Positions 32,510 to 44,366 of a stretch of 64,000 nt of DNA are shown one piece after another. The DNA comes from Cordia subcordata (Eukaryota; Streptophyta; Magnoliopsida; Boraginales; Cordiaceae). A model generated the notes under the pieces. It was given only the letters and a program-made list of their open reading frames with translations, did not search any database and had not been told where the DNA came from. Location: the NCBI GenBank assembly GCA_028554755.1, contig JAPTOF010000015.1, positions 2,976,001-3,040,000 on the forward strand, given 5' to 3'. Position 1 is the first letter of the stretch, and each line of letters starts with the position of its first letter. Both the position numbers and the translations under genes were made by a program.

Positions 32510-35500
32510 AAACATTCTCGGCTGTTCCTCTCAAGCCAAACAAATAAATAGTTGCTTCCATAAAGTGCTTTAAGATAGTTGCTTTTAGGTTCCTTTCAAG
32601 AGCAAAAGGAGTGATGAAAGCCAAGATATGTTCCTAATCATCCAAAGAGTTTGTGATCATTGTTAGGTGAAGGCCCTTTCTCAAAATTCTTTTGGTAAAG
32701 CTATAATGAAAGAAAAAATGATCCCTAGTGTCACAAGCCATGTTGCAAAAAATGCAATTTGGGTTGATGTTGAAGCCCCAAGTTAGAAGCTTATAGTTGG
32801 TGTTAAGCCGATCATGAAGCGGAAGCCAAGTGATAAAAGCATGCCTTAGGGCATGCCGCTTGAACCAAGAAAGATTATGCCAAGAGACTTTGCTTCTCTT
32901 GGTTCTAATGTAATCCCAAGTATGAGAGAAACAGAAATTGCCATTAGGGGAAACATCCCAAGTGATAGTATTGGGGACTAAGTTGTCAATTGGGTAGTGG
33001 AGAGGATTAATGTGCAAGAGGCGAAAAGGCCAATTCTAATTGGAGTATATGTCACTAACCTTAGCAAAAAAAGCTAGGATTGTTGAATGTGTTGCCCTAA
33101 TGTTGAACAAGAATATCATGTCTATGCCATTTGTCATGCCAAAAAAGGTTTGCCTCCTATTGCCAATGGTATGAGTGATAATATTTCTTGCAATGCTTTG
33201 GCTTTTGATGAGTTCCTTGAGAATCCAACTTGCATCCCTAGACGAAGTGATGGTCCAAATAGAACCATCTTTGATGTAGTTAAGATGAATCCGTTTGCTT
33301 TATAAGATATCCGTGAAAGCATACATTCTCCAAAAGATTTTAAGGAAGAATGTAATGTTAATTTTTTCAAGCCTTTTAATACCTAAGCCACCTTCATCAA
33401 GAGGAGCACAAATGCTCTTCCAAGCAATTTTGGCACCTGTGTCTCTCCAAAGAAATGCACAGAATTTGGCTTCAATTTTAGCAATGATACCCTTGGGAAG
33501 GAGGAGTGTATTTGCCTAATAAGCACAAATTTGCATGAGGGTAGATTTAATAAGAATAAGTCTTCCCCTATATGAGAGCCAATATTTGGTCCAACAATCA
33601 AGCTTACAGTTAATTTTCTCCAAAAGAGGGCAACAATCTCCTTTTCTAAGTTTCCTTGTAACAAGAGGAACACCTAAGTATCTCGTGGGAAGAGACCCTT
33701 TATTGAACTCCATTTTATCAAGAATAGCAAGCCTTTGATTATGATCAAGACCCCCAAAAAAGATGTCACTCTGAGAATTGTTCACTTTCAAACCCGAGAG
33801 GGAATGGAAGGTATTCAACACCTCCATCACACATTCAATAGATTCCACGTTGCCTTTGCAAAAGATAAATAGATCATTAGCAAAGCTAAGGTGATTGAGC
33901 TTCAAATTTGCACATTTGGGATGATAATCAAATCTTGAGTCTTGATCCAACTTATTAAGCATACAAGAAAGGACCTCCATACATATGACAAAGATATAAG
34001 GGGAGAGTGGATCCCCTTGTCTAACACCATTGGCACCATGAAAGAACCCTTCAAGACCACCATTCAAGGCAATAGAAAAGCTTGGTGAAGTAATGCATGC
34101 CATAATCCAAGCCACAAAAAGGTTAGGAAATCAAAAAGCAATGAGAGTGTATTTAATAAACTTCCAATTGAGGGAATCAAAAGCCTTCATGATATCTACT
34201 TTGAGGGCACATCTAGGAGAGATATGAGCTCTAGAATATCCTCTAAATAAATTGTGAGCCATAAGGATATTCTCATTGATAAGCCTCGCCTTAATAAAAG
34301 TCGATTGGTTCCAAGATATGATGCTAGGCGAGCAATCTTTGATTTTATTAGCAAGAATCTTGGAAATGCATTTGTATATGGTGTTGCAACAAGAGATAGG
34401 TCTAAAGTCCTTAACCAAGAAGGGGTTTTGGACCTTGGGAACAAAAGCAATATAAGTTGCACTAACCTCTTTGAGGAGATTATTTGATGTAAAGAAAGAG
34501 TTAATTGCAATAAGAACATCACGGCCCACAGTGTCCCAAGCCACCTTATAGAAATGAGATGTGTACCCATCCGGCCTCGAGCTCTTTTTTGGATTAAATG
34601 AGAAAAAGGTGCTCTTGATCTCCTCCATTGTGATAGGTGCAACAAGATTAATTGCACAAGTTTCATCAATAGTCTTGCCAATGATGCCCTTGATAATGTC
34701 CACACTTGCATTAGAGAAGGTTGGGGTGCCAAGAAGGCCTTGGAAGTAAGAGAGAAATTCAGCCTTGATCCCCTGATAGCATGGATAGCATTCTTATTTC
34801 TTTTTCCCTTAATGGTATTATGAAAGAACGTTGTGTTGCCATCACCATAGTTGATTCAATTAAGTCTCAGTTTTTGGTGGAGCATTTTCTTGTTTCTTCC
34901 AAATCTTCAATTTGAAGCATAATGTCCTTCTCGTTGTTGATGTTCTCCTCAATGGTGTTACCATTGAGAATGTTAAATTGAACCTCCTTGAGATTCTCCT
35001 TGAGACACTCAATCTTGTTGTGTATACAAGAAAAATGTAGCTTGTCAAATTCTTTAAATGCCTTTTTAAGGATTTTTTGCTTTTGAAATAAAATGACCAT
35101 TGGAGTGCCAAAGACCTGTGCACTCCAATGTTCCTTCACCACATGAAGGAAGAGATCATGGGACGACTATGCATTATAGAACTTGAAAGGCTTTGGTGGA
35201 GAGTGCTTATTCTTGTTAGAGATCATGAGAAGTGGACAATGATCCGAGATCCCTGGGCTTTCCAACAAGAGAAAATGGTCATCCAAATGTTCCATCCAAA
35301 GAAAGTTGACAAATGCTTTATCAAGCTTGCTTACAATGATGTTGCCCTTAGTGCTTTTGTTGATGCAAGTAAAGTGAGGGCCACTGGCTTTAACTCCATT
35401 TAACTTGGCTTGGTTAATGCATTGGTTAAATTCCCAAGCACATGAGAGGAGAGAGTACGAAGATGATCTATCTCCAAATACAAGACTTCATTGAAATGTC

Positions 35501-35908
35501 CAAGAATGCATAACAGCCTGTCATCACACCACTGGCTCCATTTTGAGATTCCATTCCAAAGTCGTCTTCTCCTAGTGGGGTCGTTCCTACCATAGACAAA
35601 AGCCACAAAGAAAGAACAAATATAAGGAAGTTCAAAGTGGCAAAGTTTACCTTGATCTGTGGAATCAAGAATATTGGTTTTGATATGGTGTCTCCAAAAG
35701 AGCCAAATTCTCCTGACCATATTTTCATCCATATAGTTAGCAAAACCCAAGGCTTTAAAAGTAGCAGCAAAGCAATGATCATTAGCCACCTTGGTCTCCA
35801 AAATAGAAAAACAATCCAAAAGATGTTTGTTGATAAAACACTTCACTTCTCTTCTTTTTGTTTGTTTAGGGAGTTGAATCCCTGTATATTCCACGAGCAA
35901 AAATTCAT
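32510..35908 (-). pseudogene. LINE ORF2 protein, minus strand (endonuclease, RT, most of zf-RVT)
   Basis: Read from 35908 (MNFCSWNIQGF) to 32510. Endonuclease: ILETKVAND, FVAFVYGRND, ILGHFNEVL where D of GDFNE is H, so a likely catalytic residue is altered. Linker: around 34870-35140. RT at 34703-33516: KSSRPDGYTSHF, RPISCCN, MKAFDSLNW, RQGDPLSPYIF, and FANDLFIF, where the first catalytic Asp of FADD is Asn. zf-RVT: GNFCFSHTWDYIR, HAFITWLPLHD, RDHFFFHYSFTKRI. It ends at ERNSREC, fused to a copia LTR piece, so stop, 3'UTR and poly(A) are lost. There are several frameshifts. Confidence 0.88.
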
Positions 35909-38083
35909 TGGAAACATGGAAGATAAGCCGTCCTCCCCAAAAGTAGATTCAGCCCATCTTCATTCTTTTAGGCTATGCAATTCATTCCATTAATGATTTC
36001 CCCTTCTTGAGTAGTTTGAGCATGAATTTCCCCTTCCTCAATTTCATCAACTCTATCAAGAGCATGAAAAGAGTTAGCAACTTGGATATCTTGCTTCAAC
36101 TTGGACGATGAAGCAACCAATTCTTGCTTTTCAACTTTCCCTTGACTAGGATTAGTGATCACTTCCTCATCTAATTTTTCAAAGTGTGGAGCATGTCTAT
36201 CAAAGGAAGCTTTCTTTTTCCCAACAACCTTCTAAGTACCATTGGTTTTTGTTTTTGGGGCAAAGGGGGCAACTTTGTTAACATTGACTTGTTGGACTTT
36301 GGGCTTCAATAGGCATTGATCTTCCATATGACCCACCATCTTGCAATGTGAACAAACATTTGGCTTCCATGCATATCCCATCTCGACTTTTGCTATAGAA
36401 CCATCCCTTAGTTTAGGGAAAATTCATCTGGAAGCTTATCATCCAAGTCAAGATTTCTTCTAGCCTCGATTTAAGCATCTATTTGTAATGGCCTCCCAAT
36501 GAACGAAGCCATAAAGCTAAATCCATTTTCGACCATAAACTAAGAGGGACATTTTTTAGCTTGATCCAAATTGGAACTTTATTGCAAGAAAGATTGACAA
36601 ACTCAAGATCAGGTTGCCACTTTTTAAGAAGTAATGGCCTATGATTAACATGCCATAATAGTTGAAGAACCCTTTGACAATACTTTTCTTTTTCAAATTT
36701 AAACATAAAGAGACCTTTGCCTTTAGGATATATCTCTAGTTTCCCAAACCTCCACCTAGCATTATACAACATGTTCTTCATAAGGAAGAAAGGGGGAGGA
36801 GCTCCAAGAAATTGGCCAACAAGGCAATGAGACCAAAACTTTTCACCATCATCATACAATTCTTGTGGAGGGTCATCAACTTCTCTAACATCATCCCTAG
36901 TTTATCTTTGAATGCATCTTCAAGATGCAAGTTTGTTTCCATGTATTTAGCAAAATGATCTTCCTAATCCATTGTAGGCTTATTAAGAGTGGGTTTATAC
37001 CAAAGAAAGGTGGATATTTCCAAGCATTTGGTTGAGCACCATCTCTATGTTGTTTTCTATTCTCTGCCAAAGTAGTAGCATCCTTCTTCATGGAAAACAT
37101 TGCATTCTTACCATGTAGGTTTTTAGAAGCTGAGGTGGATTTTTTAGTTGAATTAGCTGCCATGTCACTTGGCAAGTAGGCCATATCTTTCACACGTGGA
37201 TCTTTTCTGGGTCCACCCGAAATTGATGCAAGAGAAGGGAATTCATTTGCATTTTCATTTGAAAAGAGCGGACCAATTTGAATTAGAGCTTTGTTTGTGT
37301 TTTCTCTAGGAGACAAGAAATGGCTGATGTGACTAGGTGAAGTACACTTCTTTTTTTTTTTTTTTTGCAAGAAATGTAAGTAGCTTTGCATTCATGAAAG
37401 AAAATTACAAAGATTGTCAAAACTGATCAAAGGAGGATTTCTTCCATCCCCCATAATTTACAAATTTTCCTATTCAAACTAGAAGGAGTGAAATGCTTGC
37501 CAACAATGCATTTAAGTCTAACATGATTATAGATGGATGAGAAGAGTTGCTTCTCCATCTTGAAGCTTTTGTGAAATTCACCATGATTCCTTTCAATCCA
37601 AATGAAGTAGATAGCCGCCTCCAACAAGTGCTTCAAGATAGTAGCTTTGAGATTTTTCTCAAGTGCAAGAGGTGTAATAAAAGCAAAAATATCTTCCCAA
37701 TCAATCAATGCATCTTGGATCAAAGTAAGGTGAAGTCCTTTGCTCTAAATTGTTCTGAGTTATCAACCTCCTAGGCAATGGATTTTGGTAAAGATTAGAG
37801 TTCTTAGAAAGATTTTTCACAAGCTTTGTTTTGGCCAACTCTTTCTCCTCTTTGTACTCTTTGAAAGATTTACCTGATTCAATAGCTTCAAAGACTTCAT
37901 TACATTTAATAGAGGCTGATGAAGCATCTTTACTATTAGAAGGTAAAGAGGCTAAATCAACCTCTTCCTTAGCATCCAAGAAAGACTCCTTACAAATCTT
38001 AAAAAGGGACAAGTCATTAGCTTGCAATTTAGCTTGAAGCACTAGAACGTGAGGGAGAACCCGAAGCCTTCTTCTTTCTAGCC
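35909..38083 (-). pseudogene. LINE ORF1 protein, minus strand, split by a truncated LINE
   Basis: The start is ATG 38083 (MARKKKASGSPSRSSAS), matching other ORF1 starts. The N-terminal region (EEVDLASLPSNSKDASSAS, FEAIESGKSFKEYKEE) runs to about 37746, is interrupted by the insertion at 37351-37745, and resumes KKCTSPSHISHFLSPRENTN. DUF4283 is at 36859-36479 (YDDGEKFWSHCLVGQFLGA, RWRFGKLEI, VLQLLWHVNHRPLLLKKWQ). The zinc knuckle lies near 36360-36310 (CSHCKMVGHMEDQC-like) and the tail near 36162-35970 (IEEGEI). Stops and frame changes are numerous. Confidence 0.82.
37351..37745 (-). mobile_element. 5'-truncated LINE (end of zf-RVT, 3'UTR, poly(A))
   Basis: About 395 bases on the minus strand: LIQDALIDWEDIFAFITPL, NLKATILKHLLEAAIYFIW, ERNHGEFHKSF, ending MEEILL and a stop at 37427-37429, a 3'UTR of about 55 bases and poly(A) (T-run 37351-37366). 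It is inserted in ORF1 of the minus-strand LINE and is nearly identical in wording to the end of the LINE at 63720-64000. I see only a short AGGTGAAGT match across the insertion, which may be chance, and no clear duplication. Confidence 0.85.
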
Positions 38084-38240
38084 ATGAAAATCCAGGGGAA
38101 AGGGCTTGGGGTGGGAATGAAGAAAAGTTTAGGTTGATGTATAGGCGGATGAAGGTGTTTTAGTGGTGGAGAAGGTGGTGTGTTAGTGGCGAGTTGCAAG
38201 AGTTTTAGAGAGAAGGGAAAGGTTTTCATTCTAGTGAGAG
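38084..38240 (-). promoter_or_regulatory. LINE 5'UTR, minus strand
   Basis: In reverse complement it starts CTCTCACTAGAATGAAAACC and continues CTTCTCTCTAAAACTCTTGC, matching the 5'UTR starts at 8102, 25973 and 29852. It leads into the ORF1 ATG at 38083. The probable internal promoter role is inferred from family knowledge. Confidence 0.55.
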
Positions 38241-38926
38241 GGATTTTGTCGTTCTTGCTTCTGAAACAATCCCAAGTGTGCTTGAAAGAGAAAATACCAT
38301 TCGAGGAGAGCTTTCTACCTCATCCTCCTTTGTGAGAAGTTTCCCTTATCATCAAACATAACATTGATAGTGTTCTTACTTCTTTTACTTGTAATGATAT
38401 TATGGAAGAATTTGGTATTGGAATCCCTATCTTTGATCCACTGGATACGAGCCTTTTGGAGAAGAAATTTCCTTCAAGTGGCTTCAAGTTCCTCAATTTC
38501 CCCAATAATAGATTTCTCCCTATCAAGAATATCCTCATTGCACTGACCATTCATGATGTCAATTTGCACTTTATGGAGATCATCTTTAAGGTTGCAGATT
38601 TGTTGAGGAACCATAGAGAGATGCTTCTTACCAAAAGCTTTAAGACATGCTTTTTGTTTTTGAGTAAGGGAAAACATTGGAGTGCTGAAGACTCGTACGC
38701 TCCAAGTTTCCTCCACAATCTTAAGGAACTATTCATGTGTAGTCCAAGCATTAAAGAATTTAATGGCTTGGGAGAGGAGTACATGGACTTACATGTGTGC
38801 ATCACAAGAGGGCAATGGAGATTGTCGGGCTATCCACCAATAGGAAAGAGCCATCCAAGTATTCAAGCCAATTGGACTTGACAAGAGCTCTATCAAGTTT
38901 GCTAGCCAAGAAATTTGTGTCAAGCT
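38241..38926 (-). pseudogene. LINE ORF2 fragments, minus strand, RT deleted
   Basis: From 38926 to 38330 it reads the end of the endonuclease (LANLIELLSS-like in a shifted frame), FKSFNAW-like sequence, VRVFSTPMFSLTQKQK and a linker with SIIGEIEELEAT, ARIQWIKDRDSNTKFFHNII. At about 38325 it jumps to zf-RVT (SSNGIFSFKHTWDCFRSKN), so the whole RT is missing. It is cut by a copia gag piece at 38926 and by the next LINE at 38240. Confidence 0.75.
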
Positions 38927-39422
38927 CCTTAGCACCATTCTTACTTTCTCTACATTGGAATAGTCCTTTCCAAGTGCCTTCAAGCCATTAGTAATTTCAA
39001 CAAATCTAGAAAACATTTACTCAACATTTTTGTTAGGAAGCATCTTAAGCAATTCATATCTATGTACAAGCATAGCAATTATAGATTCTTTTACTTGGCT
39101 AGTTCCTTCATAAGTTACTTCCAATTGGTCCCAAAGTTCCTTAGCCAAAGTGGACCCCATTACCCTTGCAAATTCGGTGTCATGCATAGCATTGAATAAA
39201 TAATGTAAAGCTTTCTGATTTAAATCAAATAGTTTAATATCCTCATCATTCCATTCATTTTTGGGTTTGGGTACTCTCTTATCCCCTTCTAATTTTGTAG
39301 GTAAGGCAGGTCCATTTTCTATAATTTTCCAAGCTTTATAATCATGTGATCGTATAAACACTTTCATTCTCATTTTCCAAAATGCATAGTTGGTTCCATC
39401 AAAAGGGGATGCTTGCTTAATA
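38927..39422 (-). pseudogene. Ty1/copia gag fragment, minus strand
   Basis: On the minus strand it reads SIKQASPFDGTNYAFWKMRM, then VFIRSHDYKAWKII, KALHYLFNAMHDTEFARV, AKELWDQLEVTYEGTSQVKE and GLKALGKDYSNVEKVRMVLR. The GTNYAFWKMRM start and the AKELWDxLxxTYEGT block are typical of copia gag (UBN2/DUF4219 families). The start codon is displaced by the gypsy LTR at 39428 and the C-terminal zinc knuckle, protease and pol are absent. Confidence 0.88.
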
Positions 39423-39744
39423 GAAATTGATGTGTTGTGTTTTTGTGTGTGTTTGCATTGTCATTTACCTATATTTTAGAGGTGTTGAGTGCTCATAATG
39501 ATGCATTAGTGTAGTGCTTTTGATAAGAATAGGCTTAAGCATAAACAAATGTACATATCGAGTTTAAGAGACAAATTGCTACACTAATTGCTTATTTTCA
39601 ATGATTTAGGTGAACTTTGGGTTAAGATCGAGATTGGACGATGAAAGGTGATAAAGATAGGAAATGCACGGGTCTAAGAGAGAAGACCAGAGGCCGAAAA
39701 GACAAAGAATGGAGGAAGAAAATCAGCCGAACGACCACCCTTCC

Positions 39745-39830
39745 ACCGGTCGACCGGCCACTCCAGAGAGCAACATTAAAAAGCCGGTCGACCACTCCAG
39801 AGGCCGGTCGACTGTCTAGGTCGACCGGCA
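39745..39830. repeat. GTCGAC palindrome array in 5' LTR of element A
   Basis: Four GTCGAC cores at 39749, 39787, 39807 and 39820, set in GCCGGTCGACC or GGTCGACCGGC with CACTCCAGAG between. The TATA box begins about 18 bases after the last core, the same arrangement as in the solo LTR at 26509. The 3' LTR copy (48911-49068) has five cores and an extra unit. Confidence 0.85.
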
Positions 39831-39841
39831 ATATGCTGAGA

Positions 39842-39852
39842 ACATATAAATA
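39842..39852 (+). promoter_or_regulatory. TATA box of 5' LTR, element A
   Basis: CATATAAATA followed by AGGCCCG sits directly downstream of the GTCGAC array. The same box (CATATAAATAGGG) is in the 3' LTR at 49080, and related boxes are at 26973, 49862 and 57083 in the other LTRs. Confidence 0.65.
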
Positions 39853-41250
39853 AGGCCCGATTCTGCAGAAAAGAAGGAGGACTTTTTGGTAGATTAACAC
39901 ACACTTCACACCTAAAATTCTCACACACTTAACCCTAGATTTCACCCACTTCACACACACTTTTCACATATTTCTCACTAAGAACCAAGATTGATTTGGA
40001 GGGTTCAAACACTTTGGAATCAAGTTTGCTCAAAAGATTTGTACAAGATTAGCTAGGATGAAAGGGAAGCTTCATTATCTCTCTTTCATTCTATTTCCTA
40101 TTATGATTAAGTAAACTTGTGTAGGGTGATTTAACTTATGTAATGGGATAATTATATACTCTTATGATATGGGATATGATGGCTGTATATATATACATGT
40201 TTTGAATTGTCTTGTTTAAATGGGTATTTTCTCATTCATGTCTAAGTGTTTGATAAAATGCCTAGATGAGTAACATGTGTATAAATTGAAGTTTGTTCGT
40301 TACTAAACACATCTAATCCATGTTATAATCATGTCTATGTGTTTATATGTGGATGCTATGAAGTGGGTAATGCTTTTATTCATGTCTATATGTATATTTG
40401 CATGCCTAGTAACGAGCATAACTTCAATAACGCATACGTGTTGGTTGTTAATTATTTCTAATGGTGTGAACTGAACATGATGATGTTTGGTAGTTGAATA
40501 GGTTCCATTATTCATGCGCACCTTGGCCTTGAACATGTATGAACGCACTAGCAAGTCAAATTCTGCTGTAGTGACCTTAGAATGACGAAGTATAACTGAG
40601 GGCTAGTCTAGGCCGAGTCTCCTTTGGCTTTAAATCTAGCCAATAGGTTTCTGGATAGGTTTAGTCGACCTTAGCAACACTAGGTCTTGGCTTTAAATAT
40701 AGCCAAAGGTTTAGGTACTAAGGTAGGTTCATTCTAAGCCACCTAGGAAGTTAGTTAGTCACTCTTAAGGCCCTAGGTCATAAAAACCACGCCGTAGCTC
40801 TAGGAGGCGTCGCCTAGGGACGGACCTGCACTGAGTCCTGGGGGGAAATTAGGACACTAACTAGTAACCTAGTTAAGAGCACTCATGATAGTTAGCCATC
40901 ATCCCTTAATCCCATAGCATTTGAGTATAGAATTACCCATTCATAAGTCGAAGTCACCCTAATCCCTTCTCAAGTGTTAGTTCCCTCTTGATCAACTTGT
41001 GTTCCCATTTTTCATATTCATAGTTTAGTTTTATTTCCTTTACCTAGAGCTCCCGATAATCCAAAACCCTAAAAATATGTCTAGTTTAGATCTTTCTTTT
41101 TGGCACTTCCTAGAGCACCAAGCATAGAATTCACACACATTATTCACGCCTCGCTGTGGTTCGACACCCACACTTGTACACACTATATTGCACGATCCGT
41201 ACGCTTGCGGGTCTTTTAGAGCTTGCACTCGAAAGTAGACACCAAGTTCT

Positions 41251-41268
41251 TGGCATCGTTGCCGGGGA
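41251..41268 (+). other. Primer binding site (tRNA-Asp type), element A
   Basis: TGGCATCGTTGCCGGGGA lies 6 bases after the LTR end. Athila and Tat elements use TGGCGCCGTTGCCGGGGA, complementary to the 3' end of tRNA-Asp; this copy differs at two bases. Confidence 0.85.
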
Positions 41269-41521
41269 GGCACGGTGATTTGTATTCTTTGCTTGTGTGT
41301 TTTGGTAGTTGCTTTTCTTACTTTCTTGCTTTTTCTTTATAGTTTGTTTAGTTTTTGCTATCTTGTTTATTGTTCATATTATCTTGCTTTGATCCTTGCT
41401 TATCTATTTCAGCTTTTGTTTTTTATTTTTTAATAGATTCTCTTTAGGATTGTGGTTTATTTGCTGTAGTTTTAGGAATACTGAAGTTTTCGGGGGTTGA
41501 AGTGGTCGGAGTTAGGATAGT

Positions 41522-43567
41522 TTGTGCATGCTTTGTAGGAGATCCCTTAGAAATCCCCTAATTTCTCTTAATCCCGAACCTGATAGAATTGCTAGACATT
41601 TCAGGAATTTAGGAGATCTTCTTGAGGAGATGGCCCATCCTAATCATCCTCCTAATCCTCCCAATCCCCCAATGAATCCTATTCCACCTCATGATCACAT
41701 TGGGCATCAAGCCCAAGCTCATTTTAGACGAGAGCCCCGTAGACTGGATCCACCCATAGATAAGGAACCCACTCTTAGGCAATTCTTTCTCCCCGAAGCC
41801 TTTGAGCCCAATTTGGCTATTCAAATTCTGGGTTTGGGGGAGACGAACTTCGAGATTAAGCCTAATATGTTGGCTATGCTTCTCTCCTTCTACGGGAGAA
41901 GCAATGAGAGTTCTCTAGATCATATCACTGATTTTGTTGAGATGAGTTCCACTCTTCATGTCCCCAATGTCTCTTAAGAGGTAATACGTCTAAGATTGTT
42001 TCCTTTCTCTCTTAAGGACAAGGCTAGGACTTGGTTGCATTCCTTACCCAATGGTTGCATTACTACATGGGCTGAGCTTCAATCTAAGTTCTTCCAAAAA
42101 TTTTATCCCATGGCCAAGACGGCCGACCTTAGGACCGTCATTATGACTTTCTCCCAACATGACCTAGAATCTTTTCATGAGGCTTGGGAGAGGTTCAAGG
42201 ATCTTCTTAGACAACGTCCACACCATGGGTACGGCAATCATGACCTAATGCAATACTTCTTTCAAGGCTTAAATGAACAAAATAGGATGATGGTCAATGC
42301 CGCCTCCGGTGGTGGCTTCTATCTTTTGAGACCGACCGAGGCATGGGAGAAAATAGAAATGATGGCTGAAAATTATTTATAAAATTTTGCAATGGAAAGG
42401 TCTAGTCGGGGAGGCAACAAGAGAAGTGTTAGTGAGGTTGGAGTTTCTTTAGACTTACCCGCTAAGGTTGAGGCCTTGACAAATAAACTAGATCAATTCA
42501 TTTCTTTGTCCATTTCATCCCAAGGTCATAGGACTAGTTCTTTAGGTTCTCCCTCCGCCCCTTTAGTTGTTGAAGTTTGTGCATTGTGCTCCGAGTCATC
42601 TCATGAGACCATAGCTTGCCCTTTAGCATCCCAATTTCCTAAATTCATGAAGGAGCAAGTGTGTGCCACACAAGGTTATTCTCGTGAGTATAATCCATAC
42701 TCGAACACATACAATCCGGGTTGGAGGGACAACTCGAAATTTTCTTGGAGACAAGGACAACATGAGTCTAGTTCACATCCTCAAGTTCCACCTCAGCAGC
42801 GACCCCGTCCTCAATATCCCCCAGGATTCTATCATCTTAATCAACCCCGTCTCACTAGTCCTCCTCAACCTCAGGCTTTACCTGCTCCCTCTAGTAGCCA
42901 ACCTCCTAGTAATGACATGATGAAGATAATGCAGTTCATTCGGAACCAACAACAGGAATTGGCAGAAAATAGGCAGCAAATGGCGAGGTTTGAGGCACAG
43001 TTAGGACAGATTGCTAGTGAATTGAGCGCTAGAGACCCCGGGAAATTGCCTTTTCATCCGGAGGTGAACCCTAGAGTCCAGTCTTATTCCTCCACTGATA
43101 CCACTTATCCCCTTCAGGCCCAGGCTAAGGCCGTCACCACTCTTAGGAGCGGTCGGGTAGTGGATAATAGGGTAGGAGTTGACTTTGCAGTGCCTGCACC
43201 TAGTGGTCCTTCCGAGTCTAGAGCACTACATGGTAGCCTTGTTGAGGGAAATTCTAGAGAAAGTTCTATTGAGAGAGATGAGCCCATTAGAGATCATGGA
43301 GAGAGTAGTACTTCCCGCCCACATCGGGAGGGAAAAGAGCCTATTGATGACTCCCATGTATCTAAAGGTATAGAGCCTAGAGTTCCCTTTCCATCCGCTT
43401 TAGAGAGACCTACACCTAGTGAGGATTCTAGGTTCTTCAAGGTTTTAGAGCATCTTAAGGACCTTAATGTCAATCTTCCTTTGATAGATGCGATCATTTC
43501 CATCCCCTCTTATTGTAAGTTCTTTAAGGATCTTTGTACAAGGAAACGTAGGTCATCGAATTCCTAA
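41522..43567 (+). pseudogene. gag polyprotein, element A
   Basis: One reading frame with only two internal stops (41975-41977 and 42380-42382). It starts near MAHPNHPPNPPNPP, has the Retrotrans_gag core (FPFSLKDKARTWLHSLP, ITTWAELQSKFFQKFYP, RFKDLLRQRPHHGY, FFQGLNEQNRMMVNAA), a zinc knuckle-like CALCSESSHETIAC (CX2CX4HX4C) at 42575-42616 and a proline- and glutamine-rich region. Gag forms the virus-like particle. The frame is lost at about 43550, just before the protease, by a single-base change; the two regions should be continuous. Confidence 0.88.
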
Positions 43568-44366
43568 GAAGGTGAGGCTTACGGAGAAGGTGAGTAGTAT
43601 TTGTACTTCGGGCCTTCCGCCCAAGATGAGTGACCCCGGAGCCTTCACCATTCCTTGTAGGATCCGTGAGACCCAGATTGATCACGCCTTATTAGATTTA
43701 GGATCTAGTGTGAATCTCATTCCCTACTCTGTCTATCAGCAGCTAGGTCTAGGTGAGTTGACTCCTACACATGTTACTCTTGACTAGCGATAGGTGCAGC
43801 GTAGACCTAGGGGTGTGATAGAGGACGTTATGGTCCAGGTAGGTGAGTTTGTGTACCCTGTTGACTTCATAGTGTTAGATATGGATTCAGGACATGACTA
43901 TAGACATTTTACACCCATTCTTCTAGGTCGCCCCTTCCTTGCCACCGCAGATGCCATTATCCATTGTAGGTCGGGGGTATTAGAGATGAAATTTGGGAAT
44001 TTGAGATCCACTATGAAGGTTGCAGAGGTGGTGAATAGGCCTAGTATAGGAGAAGAGGATGGAGAAGAGTGCTTTAGGGTGGATGTGATTGATTCTTGCA
44101 TTGAGGATCTTATAGAAAAGACTATGACCGATGGAGAAGAATTAAGGAAATTTGAGGAATTGATGTCTAGTTTTGATTTGGAGACCTTAGAGAGGAAATG
44201 TGTAGCTTCTACTTCCTTGATTGAGAGCCATTTGACTAATAAGTCACTTGAGGTTAATCCTTCTAGTCTCATTTCTAGTGATGTCCCCATTGATGATGTT
44301 GAGGTTAAGTTCCCCTTGGTTGAGCCTAGCCCTTCTTTAGAGCTCAAACCCTTCCCGATCATTTGA
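43488..44366 (+). pseudogene. Retroviral-type aspartic protease region, element A
   Basis: Reads PKKVRLTEKVSSI, DPGAFTIPCRI and the active-site block ALLDLGSSVNLIPYSVY at about 43689-43740, then a TAG at 43785-43787, then VDFIVLDMD and TPILLGRPFLATADAI, the usual second conserved block. The D-L-G-S active site is intact. The frame is lost again near 44350, where the continuation LPDHLKYAFLG moves to another frame. Confidence 0.87.

Larger units (their letters stand above)
39428..41244 (+). repeat. 5' LTR of element A
   Basis: Starts TGATGTGTTG and ends GTAGACACCA, just before AGTTCT and the primer site. Contains the GTCGAC array (39745-39830), TATA box ATATAAATA at 39843-39852, repeated CATGTCTATGTG blocks (40240-40400), and two TTAAAT-loop hairpins at 40624-40643 and 40687-40706. 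The LTR drives transcription and polyadenylation; exact start and R boundaries cannot be read from sequence. Confidence 0.9.

Noticed and set aside
39017..39373. An open frame of 118 codons that could be a small host gene
   Set aside because: Its GTNYAFWKMRM and AKELWDQLEVTYEGT blocks are copia gag, and it is cut on both sides.
39925..39945. Telomere-type repeats (ACCCTAG or CCCTAAA)
   Set aside because: Only single units occur in LTRs, with no tandem run.
43540..43570. Programmed frameshift between gag and protease
   Set aside because: Athila-like elements usually have one gag-pol frame, and the element has further frame breaks near 44350, 45100 and 46590 plus stops. Simple decay or sequence error explains it; I see no slippery site with a downstream structure.
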